Shown here: positions 33,103 to 46,682 of the stretch, piece after piece
Layout: each line of letters begins with the position of its first letter
Numbering within the stretch: position 1 is the stretch's first letter
NCBI GenBank assembly: GCA_015499985.1
Contig: JAAAUF010000110.1
Span: forward strand, 1-61,365
Direction of reading: 5' to 3'
From: Haplosporangium gracile
Taxonomy: Eukaryota; Mortierellomycota; Mortierellomycetes; Mortierellales; Mortierellaceae
DNA length: 61,365 bases
The notes under the pieces: generated by a model
Databases searched by the model: none
What the model saw: the letters and a program-made list of their open reading frames with translations, nothing else
What the model was told of the DNA's origin: nothing
Translations under genes and position numbers: made by a program

Positions 33103-35286
33103 TTAAATGGTCCAGCCCCATTCGACAATTTCATGGACTTGGAGCTTCTTGACCTCGACTGACGCGATATTGTCAAAGTGATGTGTCAGCCATTGGCCTG
33201 CAGAAATAATAGTGTACCATGAACGGGGGGATGAGATCAAGTGGAAGCAGTGATGGCCTCCTGGAATCTCCAGATATGTCATCGACGCATTGCTCTCTGT
33301 TGGATTTAAAGGGTAGAACGAGAGAAGAGGAATTGTGGTCACGTTAGATATTTGTCCTGTTCTTAGCTAAATGATTGGAAAGGAAAGAATGAGAGAGGGA
33401 GAGACGCGACAAGACAAGACTTACTACTGCGGAACTCGTTAACAAAAGCGCGCGTGTTTTGCACAGGTGTCAATGTATCAGTATCGCCGCTATGGACACA
33501 ACAAAGGCAAAGTAATTAATCGTTAGTTACTTATGAATGTACACAATTCACGCTAACACTGAAGAATACACAACAAAGTACTTACTGAACGATCATGAAG
33601 GGAACTCCTGCGCCACCCTTGATGCGGAACCTGGGCGAATGCTCCGACAAGTACTTGATATCTGCATGATCCAGGAAAGATGATAAGCAATTATGGTTAG
33701 ATATCCACATTTCATCCAAAGATGAAAAAAGCCAAAAGACAAAACCCATGATTCCAAAGGTACGTACTGTCGGCAGAGTCGGGGGATCCTTCACGCTTGG
33801 CAACATCCCTGATAAACCGTCCACGACCGTCATGGTTACAGACATTGTTCATGTCCACCAAATCCACAACGGCGCTGAGTCCCAGACATCCCTGGACAGT
33901 AGTATCAACATTCTCGAATCCTGGCTGGTACTCGGGCTGGTTGGGGGACAAGGCCAACATACAGGCCATGTGGCCACCTGCAGAGTCGCCTGCGACAATG
34001 ATATTATTGGGGTTGCCTCCAAATGTCCGGATCTCGTCCTTGACCCAACGCAATGCCCGCTTGCAGTCCAACAACTGGCTCGGGTATCCTGCTTTGGCGT
34101 TCAATCGATAGTCCACCGCGACCACAATCCAGTCCTGTGAGATCATCTCTATGAGAAGAGGCCCAATGATTTTCTTACTTCCTGCTGTCCATCCTCCTCC
34201 ATGCATGTAAAACTATTTGGATAGAAAAAGAAATAAACAATGAGGGAGAGGTCCGTGGTTTCCTTTTTTTTTCTCGTCACTTTACACAATTGTTGACAGA
34301 ACAACAAAAAAACATACCAGGACAGGTCTGTCGTCTCCTCCTTCGACCGTGTGGGGTTTATAAATGTCCAGACTCATCTCTGCCACCGACTCCCATCCGT
34401 CTGATTCCAGTACGCTTAGCTGTTCCTTTGGCGTCCAATATGGAACTATTTTATCAACAATATGAAGTATGAAGAAGTATATAGATGGTTAACAATTGAC
34501 ACTTTTTCTGCTTTGCTCCACTGAATGCTTTTATCATAGCAGCTATCCCTTCCTGACGTACTGTTCTCGTAGAGGGTGTAATCTCCTGACCAGAGGAATG
34601 GGTTCAGCAACTGTTGCCAGAACCGAGCACTATCGAAATGAACCATCAGATAAGGGTCAGTACAAAAATGGATCGCATCCCTCCTTGTCTCTATTCTCAC
34701 AATGCAATTCCTTTACTATCCTCCTTTTGCTTGTGCAAGTACAGGAAGACGGAAATAAGGATGAAGGAAGCTCTCTCTTACGTGGTGGGGCCAGGAAGCT
34801 CGATCCATTCCTTGCTCTCCTTGGCCAATTGATCCAGAAACTTTTGTCCGAGCGCCTGAACCTCGAATGAGCGCTTAAAGAGATATAGCAGCCCAACAGC
34901 CGTGATGATGTTTATGTAGTAAAAGAACCGAACCAACAGCGACTCCTCTATTCGCATATGATTCATTAACAAAACAAACTAGGTAAGAAAATAATGTAAA
35001 GTGGACAGTCTTTCTTCTCGTCACTCTAAAATCATAACAGGGACTTACGGAAGGTGCCGGTGAGATTGAGCCAGGTGTAGAAACATGCGTCGGTGCACAT
35101 GATGGTAAGTGGCAGTTCCGAGAGCTGGTTACTGAGGACGCAGAGGACGATGTTGATTTTGCGGTTGCGGGTCGCGGTGCCGGTGATGGCAACCCAGGAC
35201 AAGACGAGGGTGACAAAAGACGCTGCCGCATAAGAGACTGCCCAGGTGGACTTTGCCAGGTACATGCCCAGGTCCATCAGTGCCAT
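33103..35286 (-). CDS. Membrane-anchored alpha/beta-hydrolase (HSL/BD-FAE-like esterase)
   Basis: Eight exons reconstruct one frame of 492 residues: 35286-35049, 34947-34782, 34629-34503, 34425-34318, 34212-33768, 33661-33586, 33489-33425, 33356-33103. The N-terminal ~130 residues have two or three hydrophobic segments (WAVSYAAASFVTLVLSWVAI; YYINIITAVGLLYLF) and probably anchor it in the ER or plasma membrane. The catalytic domain has the oxyanion motif HGGGW (217-221), the nucleophile elbow GDSAGG with Ser290, an acid in HGDTDTLTPV (D391 or D389) and a C-terminal His in PGGHHCFH. This is the hormone-sensitive-lipase/esterase branch (alpha/beta-hydrolase fold-3). Substrate is not predictable; small lipid or sterol esters are likely. 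The exon 3-4 junction uses a less usual GTGTCA donor and is the least certain. Confidence 0.87.
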
Positions 35287-36697
35287 CGTGTATGCTCGAT
35301 GTTGATATGCTCCTTGCTATTCTTGTTTTCAGTTGTTGTTGTTAACTGTATTGATTTGTGGTTGATATATGAAACCGAGTGTTTGCTGTCTGCTCGTTCG
35401 ATTGCTTTTTCTCCGATGAGTATGCGTGTGTGCTTTCGATGAATCCGGCTGCAAGGAAGGACAAGATAAGGAAGGAAAGAAAGGAAGAGATATGCAAAGT
35501 GCTGATGGTCGATGCTCTTTTGTAATAGAATTATTTTCTTTTGTTGTTGTTATTTTTGTGGGGAAAAAGGAAAGGGCGTCAACGTGAATATATATGTTGT
35601 GGCACGAACAACTCTTGATGCTTGTTTGCTTGATGAGCAAGAAGTGAATCGGAAATGAATGTCGGACGGAAGGTTGTCGTTGTTGTTGTTGCCGTGAGTA
35701 TGTTCCGAGAGTGTGTCCTGCGTGAGTCCGTCAAGGAGGTATTAGAGAGAGAGGAGAGAAGGGAAGAAAAGGAAGAGGGTAAAGAAGAGAGAAGGGAAGA
35801 AGCAAAAAGGGGAGATGGAAAGATAGAGGGAAAAGTAGGCAGAAGGATATAATGAAAAACAAGGTTGAGTCGGACAGCATTATTCTCTCTTTGGGGTAAA
35901 TCATTAGGGATTGTGGTTGCTGAAAGTGAACGTGTCAATCCCTCCTTCCGCTCTCTTCTTCTAATCCTTTCTTGCCCCCCTTTCATCCCCACACATACAG
36001 ACATACATCTCCCTCCAACAATGCACGGAAATTAGAAAGCTCCCCAGCAGAAATATGAATAATACGAGCAGAAAAAAGACAAAGAACCGACACACCGCCT
36101 GTCAAGTCGAACGAATGCCTCCCGCTTGGAACTCCTCCATCCACCTGTCACCCACCGACCGATCGGTCCTCTTTTTTACTTTTATTTTTTACCATTTTTT
36201 ACTTTTATTTTTTTTTTTGTTGGGTTAAGGTAATTCAAATCGGCCTTCTTAGGCAGTCATTGTCGACGCCCTCTCTTCATCGTCCTCGCCTAAGAAGTAC
36301 AAACCGGTACTTTTCTGCTGTTACAGTATGCCTGTCTACAAAGTGTGTGTATGTATTTATATGCAATGCGCTCGGCTCGTGTCATCAACATAAAAAGCCT
36401 TGGGTTCTCCCCCCCCCCCCACTTTTTGACCCTGCATTATGGACCGTCAACGCTTTTTTCTTCAATCAAAATCTTAATCTATTTGTTGTGCACGGCGCAC
36501 CTAACATCCTTGGGCGGAAGTAAAACGTCACCAACATCCTTGATTGATCTGTATAACGCTCACTCTCTTCGCCAGGTTTCTGACGTGTAGAAGCATACAG
36601 GAGTGTATAAATACGTCCGTTTATCTCCACCTTCTATATCGAATCATAGTAACTCTCAACCCTCATTCCCTTCCCTCAAAACAACCTCCTCCACGCA
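35287..36697. other. Intergenic region between divergent genes
   Basis: About 1.4 kb with low-complexity purine tracts (35735-35835), poly-T runs (36170-36220) and a C-run at 36410-36420. The last 120 bp show T/C-rich text and a TATAAATA at 36606-36613 that could be the TATA box of the chitin-deacetylase-like gene. No gene is supported. Confidence 0.45.
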
Positions 36698-37336
36698 ATG
36701 ACTCCTTTTTTCCGTTTGGCTACTATCGCTGCTCTCTTCACCGCCGCACTCGCATCTGCAGTGCCCATCAGTGACTCCAACTCGAGTCCTCTACTCCAAA
36801 AGCGCTCCGGTGGGGCAACTGTGATCAGCCGCTGCACTATCCTCGGCACGATCGCAATCACCTTTGACGATGACCCCTTTCTCTATACCAATGGACTCTT
36901 GAGTGTCCTGCAATCCAGAAACGTCAAGGCAAGCTTCATTTTCAATGACAACACCTATGGAAGAATTGAAAATTTCGCCGCTTCGGTCAAGAGGGCTTAC
37001 CAGAATGGACATCAAGTTGCCTTGCATACTTGGAACCATAAGGATTTGACTTCTCTCAGTCCTAGCGAGATAGTCGCAGGGATGACTCAGTGTAAGCGCT
37101 GTATATCATGAACATGGTAACTGGACTGGTAGTGACATAAAATTCTTTAAAAAAAAATGACACGGGGAGGGTTTACAATTATTTCTTTCTTCATGGCCAG
37201 TGGAGGACGCGTTTAGGAGATTATCGGCGTGCATCCAACGCACATGCGCCCTCCGTTTGGGTCCTTGAGCGCGTCGGCCCTTGACATCTTGGGCCAACGG
37301 AACTATACTGCCGTGTTGTGGAGCCAGGACATCTAG
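36698..37336 (+). pseudogene. Chitin deacetylase (polysaccharide deacetylase) pseudogene
   Basis: Exon 1 (36698-37091) encodes a signal peptide (RLATIAALFTAALASAVP) and the first half of a NodB-type carbohydrate esterase family 4 domain: motif 1 AITFDDDPF (TFDDGP in active enzymes, so Gly is Asp here), NVKASFIFND, and motif 2 VALHTWNHKDL (HTxxH). A GT-AG intron (37092-37200) leads to exon 2, LEDAFRR. A one-base shift near 37216-37222 then moves the text to IIGVHPTHMRPPFGSLSASA (motif 3, RPP[YF]G) and YTAVLWSQDI, ending at TAG 37334-37336 where the family has a continuing Trp/Asp segment. The rest of the domain, including motifs 4-5, is missing. Frameshift plus nonsense plus truncation mark it as dead. 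Confidence 0.85.
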
Positions 37337-37669
37337 AATTGGGCTCGTAAGCTTTTTTTTTTTATCAAAAATAGGCAGTAGGGCTGAAATTCTCGTAATT
37401 ATAGTCACTCATCTTAATAATTCTGTTTGTTGTATGACTTAAATCCCAACGACTTTGATGCAAGCTACAAGCTGTAAGGTATATATCAGTCCTGCGGGCA
37501 CTGATGTATACCAGAGCAGTGAGCAAATGGGTGAGCGACCGATATTTTAACCTCTTGCTCGCTCACTTTACATGGGCTTAGTAAGAAAGGGCCCCTTAAA
37601 TTCGAGACTTGTTCTCAGCGCTAAGGCGGCTCCCTCTCTTCACCACCCTTAATAGGACATAGATAGTCA
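37337..37669. other. Non-coding stretch downstream of the deacetylase relic
   Basis: About 330 bp without recognisable coding content. The missing 3' part of the deacetylase gene was not found here. Confidence 0.4.
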
Positions 37670-38146
37670 CTAAAATACGACAACCACAGTCGAGTTGGCC
37701 TTGAGCGCCTCGGACAGTGCCTGGGCTCCGTTGTCTCCAATCGAGTTGCGCCACAAGTCCAAAGTGGTCAGAGTCGAGTTCGTTTTGAGTGCCTCAGACA
37801 GTGCCTGAGCTCCGTTGTCTCCAATCAGGTTTTTGGCCAAGTTCAAAATGGTCAGAGTCGAGTTAGCCATGACACTAAAAACTACTTTGTCTCGTGCAGT
37901 TGGCGATGATGGTGTCTTATAAGCAAAGCTCTGAATCGTCAGGCTTTTTATAAGGTGCTTGTTTCTCTCGAGAGATTCCATGCTAAGGCCATGTTTCGAC
38001 AGCACAACCGAATTGTAGAGTAGCGGTGTGAATGATTTGTTCCAATCCTGACTCACACGCACACATGAGGCGAGGTCTTTTAGATCAAGACTGCTGCCAA
38101 TGATTGAACGAATCTCATATAGATCGAGAGGATGTGTCCGGGGCAT
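37670..38146 (-). CDS. Short F-box/leucine-rich-repeat protein, probably truncated
   Basis: Single frame of 158 residues. The N-terminus resembles an F-box (LDLYEIRSIIGSSLDLKDLA, then CVRVSQDWNKSFTPLLYNSV), used to join an SCF ubiquitin ligase. The C-terminus has two 28-residue ribonuclease-inhibitor-type leucine-rich repeats (NSTLTILNLAKNLIGDNGAQ and NSTLTTLDLWRNSIGDNGAQ, each followed by ALSEALK), encoded by an 84 bp direct repeat at 37686-37769 and 37770-37853. A third repeat starts (ANSTV) and stops after VVVF. Related fungal proteins have much longer arrays, so this copy looks cut short. It could still be translated. Confidence 0.6.
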   Translation of the reverse strand: MPRTHPLDLYEIRSIIGSSLDLKDLASCVRVSQDWNKSFTPLLYNSVVLSKHGLSMESLERNKHLIKSLTIQSFAYKTPSSPTARDKVVFSVMANSTLTILNLAKNLIGDNGAQALSEALKTNSTLTTLDLWRNSIGDNGAQALSEALKANSTVVVVF

Positions 38147-38977
38147 CTTAGTCTTAAGGCTGAGGTATGTGACCGTGGCGGGGATGATGACGAATAGAGT
38201 GATGATGAGTCACAAGAAGGTGTGATAACCAAGGAGGAGTGAGGAAAAGAAGGAGGTAAGGAAGAAAAGAACGAAAATGAAGAGGATGAGCAAGGCGACA
38301 ATGATGTTGTAAAATAGTCAGTGACGTGGATAAAGGTATGAAGGGTGACAGACACTGAATATAACAGCAACAGAGTAAGAGAGCGTGAATGAGGGAATGA
38401 GCAAGAGAAGGAAGCAAGAGAGGGAAGCAAGAGACGCACTAGAGGAAAGTGGAGGAGGCTAGAGAAAGATCCCGTTTCTATATTACAAGAAGAGAGGGGT
38501 ATATGTAGTATGTAGAAGGGTCGGAGGTATGGTAAGTGGAGGCGCAGTAGTGAGAGCTGGTTGCTAGGGCTGTGTCGTGTCCACTGACCTTATTTTGCCA
38601 TCATTGTTTTGCCATCACGCATGCTGCATGCAACAAAACAAAGAAATCGCTGGACCAAAAATAATTAAAATGCTCACAAAGACAAACAGCACTCACAACA
38701 CATACATACGCACACAGACATATTCATTTGACACACATAGCCATCCCTTTAGTATCCCTTGGAACGTTAGACGGGGCAATTTTGCACCACATTTTATTTT
38801 ATTATCCTCTCCCGCATTGAAAAACAGGCCAGCTTTGTATCTCTTTTTCCCTCCTTTTCTTATCATGTTGTGTCCAATTAGACAGTGGATTCCACGACAA
38901 GCACGAATATCCCTGCTGGCGAATCTTCCATCGGCATTTTCGAGTGAATGGAAAAGAACATCATTTTAATGCATGTA
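38147..38977. other. Intergenic region left of the pogo element
   Basis: GA-rich promoter-like sequence for about 400 bp, then AT-rich unique DNA. No open frame is convincing. Confidence 0.45.
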
Positions 38978-41254
38978 CAGTCGTACCTCTCCTATAGTAT
39001 ATGCTTTTGCTGCAGAGCTGAATATACTATAGGAGAGGATATACTATAAGCTAAGCCACATCTTTGTGCCCCTTAAAAGTGACATGTGGTGCTTTTTTTG
39101 GGCTTGAGTAATAGTGCGGACATCATTCTCCAACAGTCAATCCAAAATGGAATCGCCTGATGAGCTATTTACAAGGAGCCTAGAATCCTCTCCAGTTCCT
39201 TCACTTGCGCCTTTGGAGAACGAAGAAGAGGCTGTACCTCCTCACCAACTTGTCGCTAATAAAAAACCCGCTGCAAAGAGAGTAAGTGATTTCAAATGTT
39301 ATTTGAATGTACCTGATTAGTGACAAGCCAAAACTAACTTGTTGTCAATACTTTTCTGCGTAGAACAAAAAGAGCACTCCCACCAACGAGCAACGGAAAC
39401 GGCTATGCGAGAGGTATGCGAAAGGCGACTTGACACAGAAGGAACTGGGCGAATGGGGCAGGGTCGAGTTCAATCTATCAGCACCCATCAATCAACCAAC
39501 ACTCAGCCGTTATCTCAGCCAAGGCAAAAAAGGTGTCTTTGACAATATGAACTCATCGGAATTGGATGCCAAGCGAGTGAACGAGGTTGTCAATAAGGAG
39601 CTGGACGAGGCTCTTGCAGCATGGGCTTTGAATTGCCAGCGAACAGGAGCTGCCCTTACTGGTCTGCTTATCATGCAAAAGGGTGAAAGGCTTGCCGAGA
39701 CGATGAAACCCGCTCCATCATTTTCTCAGGGATGGTTCCAAAAGTTCCTTCTTCGTCACAAACTTCGAGGAGTCAAGATGCATGGAGAGTCCGGATCTGT
39801 TAGCCAAGAGAACATACAAGCAACAATATCGAAAATACAACAAACCATTGCCGAGTTCGATCCCAACGACGTGTATAACATGGACGAGTCCGGATTGTAC
39901 TTCTGTCTCACACCCAACCGCACGATTGCATCTGGAAAGGTCCCTGGATTCAAGAAGTCTAAAACAAGAATGTCTATTGCATTAACGTCGAATGCCACGG
40001 GAACCGACAAACGACCATTGCTTTTTATTGGAACTGCCAAGAAACCCAAGTGCTGCGGCCGCAGAACTTCCAGGGAACTTGGATTCCATTATTATTACAA
40101 TAAAAAGGCATGGATGACAGGTAATACAAAATATGCTGAAACAGTTGATGGGGTTTTGCTTGTTATTTACCATATAACTAAAAAATACTATGCAGGTGTT
40201 ATTTTTCGATCATGGCTGGAGGAGTTTGATAGGGCCATGCGAGTAGAGGGTCGACACATCCTTTTGCTTCTGGACAATGCTTCTTCCCATACCTCTCTAG
40301 GACTGGTCCTCAACAACATCACCATTCAAATGTTACCACCAAACACAACTTCAGTATTACAGCCCATGGATGCAGGAATCATTGCCGCGTTCAAGTGTCA
40401 TTACCGCCGTCGCCACTCCAAATGGGCCGTCACCAAAGCGGACCTCGGATAACGCGACATCTACAAGGTTCATATTCTTCAGGCAATGATATGGTGCAGG
40501 CGCGCATGGGCCTCAATCGAACCAACCAAGATCAAGAATTGCTTTTTCCATACAAAGCTGTTCGGACCCAGTAACGAGACCCCACTAGTCGACAAGCAAC
40601 TCCAGGAAGCCCGTGATGAGATCGACCATAACATGTGTCTTATTCCACCCGACCAGCGAATAGATGTGGATGGGTTTATTGCACCGGAGGATGAGAACGA
40701 GAATATTCACATTCATTTGAATGATGCTGAGTTGTTGGCTTTGCCTTTGGATGGAGAGGGAGATGGAGAAGATGGGGAGGATGGAGATGATAGAGAGGAT
40801 GGAGACGAGGAGGAGGCAGAGGAGCAGGGTCCACCACTGCCAACCAAGTTGGAGATTCTTGCAGCAATGGACATCACTATGCAATACATCGATGGCGATA
40901 TATGTGCCATTGAATATCCTGCTGAGGGAGACACTTATGCGACCACTCTCAAAGCGTTGAAGGGATGGCGCGAAGCCTTGCACAGAAGTATACTATCAAA
41001 CATGACCCAACCCACCCTAACTACCTTTTTCAAGCCCACATAAGATTTGTATCCACAGCTAAAATAAAAAAATATGATCACTCCACTCAATACTAATTGA
41101 ATTGCTTATAGTATACAGCGACAAGGTCGATATACTATAGGAGAAAGTGATAGTATATACTATAAGGAAGCCTGAATCCAGATTTTCGAAAAAAAAATAT
41201 ACTATAGGAGAGGGATATACTATACGGGAATATACTATAGAAGAGGTACGACTG
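38978..41254 (+). mobile_element. pogo/Tigger-type DNA transposon
   Basis: A 2277 bp element with TA target duplications (38976-38977, 41255-41256). The ends are inverted repeats beginning CAGTCGTACCTCTCCTATAG (left) and CAGTCGTACCTCTTCTATAG (right, reverse strand), continuing TATAT. Subterminal DNA on both sides carries multiple copies of TATACTATA/TATAGTATA: three on the left (38992-39050) and about seven on the right (41109-41238), in both orientations, plausible transposase-binding sites. It encodes a CENP-B/pogo-like transposase on the plus strand. It inserted immediately upstream of an M13 peptidase relic. Confidence 0.93.
39147..41043 (+). pseudogene. pogo/Tigger transposase with one internal stop
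   Basis: Three exons (39147-39281, 39364-40120, 40196-41043) give 580 codons with a single in-frame TAA at 40450-40452 (context KADLG-stop-RDIYKVHILQ). The second intron (40121-40195, 75 bp) is GT-AG, in frame and stop-free, so it could be retained. Domains in order: psq-type HTH (QRKRLCERYAKGDLTQKELG), CENP-B HTH (EALAAWALNCQRTGAALTGL, GWFQKFLLRHKLRGVKMHGE), and a DDE endonuclease with NMDESGLYF, LLLDNASSHTS and LQPMDAGIIAAF (third acid is Asp, spacing DD31D, as in pogo). The C-terminus is very acidic and ends TTFFKPT. A CAA-to-TAA transition would explain the stop. Confidence 0.9.
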
Positions 41255-41389
41255 TACCAACCCCTTATTTTTCTGGCTCGATCATAAAGCACATACCCTG
41301 CAGATATATATTCTGCACTCTTGGCTGACTGACACGCCTCTCACGCCTCTCACGCCTCCTTTCATTCCTTTGCCCTTACAGCGTATTCT

Positions 41390-43634
41390 TAGATTGATTG
41401 TCGAGGTCTCATTCGGCAAGGCCTCCAACCCGTCCCAGGAGACATCGCCTCCCGAAAAAACATCAAGAAACCACAAGTCTTTTTCTGAAGCTGCATGGAC
41501 GAGGCTGCGATCCTCAAGGCGAGTCGCAAACCCCTTGCTAACGAGGTTCAAAAAATCATTAACATCCTCCCAGATTCCTCTATGGCTCCAGCTGACAAGA
41601 CCGCCCTGTCCAAGTTGCTGGGTCACTTTGTGAGAGTGTACCTCGAGCATTCGGGTGTTCTCGACATATCTATCTGTACAGAACCGGTTGATCCCTTGAA
41701 CTACGTGCTGGGTGTGAATGGGGGAGGGTTGAATCTTTCCTCTCGCTATGACTATGGGTGAAAGGAGCTGGTCAAGTTGTAGGCGTACACTGTTGCGTTC
41801 ATGTTACAGGTTATTTTGGGAGATGTGGATGTTGCTAATAGAACGCAGCTATTGACACCGCACGATACTAAGCAGGAGTGAGTGGAAGCTGCCAAGGAGG
41901 TTGTTGAGTTTGAGACTCAGCTCTCAAGAATTAAGTCTTATAATCCTGATCTCCCGGGTCCCATCAGTTTTACAGCCCCCGCACAGTGGAAGAGCTGAAT
42001 GCTTTGACGCCCTCAATCAACTGATATGTGCTGCTTCAGGCAGCCCTTCCTGCCGATATCAACAACACCCGACCTATCATGGTCAGATCTCCATTTTACC
42101 TCACCGGGCTCGACGCGATCCTCTAGAAGACCTCATCCAGTATTCTTCAGTATTATTACTCCTGGATGCTCATCCATAACTTCGCCAACCATCTGGGGCT
42201 GCCCTACAAGCAGCCCAAAGCGGCCTTGGACAAATAGTTGTCTTTCTTTCCAACAAATGACTAAGTCGAACGATTGTCGACCTGCATCCAAGCTGTGAAC
42301 AGCACCTGGGCCATGGTCGGCCACTACTATGTCCTGGAGGCCTTCTCGAGGAACAGTCGCAAAGAAGTCATGGCGATCGTCGACAACCTCCTCCTCAGCT
42401 ACGAAAAAACCTTCCACCCTTGTATGGCTCGACAAGACCACCCGCGACGGCGCAATCAAGAAACTGAAGGGTATTTCTAAATTGATTGCGTACTCGACCC
42501 TCGCCCCTGATGTCGTGTCTGCCAAGTCTCTCGATGAATACTACAAGGACTATGTCGTATCCACTACTGACTACATTGATAACCAGTTCAGGTACGCTGC
42601 CTGGGCAGCTGCCGTTGACTTTTCCGAACTTCCTAAACCTGTCAACAAGAACCGAATATTCATGATTCCCGTCACAGTGAACGCGTACTACATGCAGGAT
42701 ATCAATACGATCGGCTTCCCCGCTGGTACCTTGCAGTCGCCCTTCTTTAGCATTGAGAACCCAGAATATATCAACTATAGGAGCATGGGCGCTACTGGAA
42801 GCCACGAAATCAGGGTAAGCTTCTTCTTGATATCAAAAAAGCAGAGAAGCCTTTGATTCCACCGTGTCGTTTCGCCTTTTTTTTTTTTTTTTTTTTTTTT
42901 TTCCCTTTTTTTTTTTAACCACTTTTTTCTCCTTTTTTTTTTTTTTTTCGTCACCCTCACTCTCCTCAGTTTTCCCTTTTTGTATTCCTCCTAATGTAGT
43001 GGTGGACGAACGCAACACCACAGGAATTCGAACAGAAATTCGAATGCTTTATCGATCAGTACGGCAACTTTACCGTTAAGGGACCCGACAGCACGGAGAA
43101 TTATGTGGACGGATGGATGACGCTGGGCGAGAACCTTGCCGATCACTACAGTATCAAGATGGCCTTTCGCATCTGGCAGAGTCGTCTCAAATCTGATCCC
43201 GGTGGCAGAAAGTAAGTTTTTTTTATCCCTCTTTTTTTTTATTTTATTTTATTTTATTTTAATTTTTTTTTCCGCGTCCTATACATACACATATTAAAAA
43301 AAAACACACTAAACAATGTCACACCTTGGGCCTAACCATTCTTTCTCGCTCGTCCCTATCACTTGTTTTTATCCTTTCTACCAGGTACAACAACTTCAAG
43401 TTGCCAGGATTAGACAAATACACTCCCGAACAACTCTTCTTCATCTCCTATGGCAGGCTGTGGTGCAGCAAAGAGACCCCCAAGTGGACGGTCGAGATGC
43501 TCAAATTCGATCCACATTCGCTCAACCAGTGGCGCATCAAGGGCGTTGTTCGGAACTCATCCGGTTTTGCAAAGGTCTTTAAGTGCCCTGTGGGAAGCCC
43601 TATGAACCTTGTCAAGAAGTGTGAAGTGTGGTAG
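41390..43634 (+). pseudogene. M13 (neprilysin-type) metallopeptidase pseudogene
   Basis: Homology-like text is scattered over three frames. It begins ARKNIKK-type text and CMDEAAILKAS near 41440-41520 (the C-MDE motif of M13), then STWAMVGHYYVLEAFSRNS (42290-42350), a frameshift near 42418, KLKGISKLIAYSTLAPDVVS, VTVNAYYMQDINTIGFPAGT and NYRSMGATGSHEIR at 42776-42811. Active enzymes have GHExTHxFD here; this copy has SHEIR and then an intron, so the first zinc motif is lost. Two further exons (43000-43210 and 43385-43634) keep the second motif region (GWMTLGENLADHYSIKMAF) and the C-terminus (CPVGSPMNLVKKCEVW, stop 43632-43634). Multiple stops occur between 41760 and 42260. A pogo element ends 136 bp upstream. 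Confidence 0.85.
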
Positions 43635-43821
43635 GATAGTTCTGATAGATAAGGAGGGAAAAAGAGTAGCGTCCAGTGATAGATGCGCCAAGAAACTGAT
43701 ACAGATATATATTAAAAAAAATATCGATACCTCGATGCCCATGCCCTATTCATAAGTTTGATGCGATGCTGGTTTATTCTAAAATGCGAAAATACAAAAA
43801 TGCAAGCGTGTGTTGACGCTT

Positions 43822-46682
<2,861 letters not shown>

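Noticed and set aside
42870..42960. Lys/Glu-rich minus-strand ORF
   Set aside because: Translation of the poly-T tract in an intron of the M13 relic.
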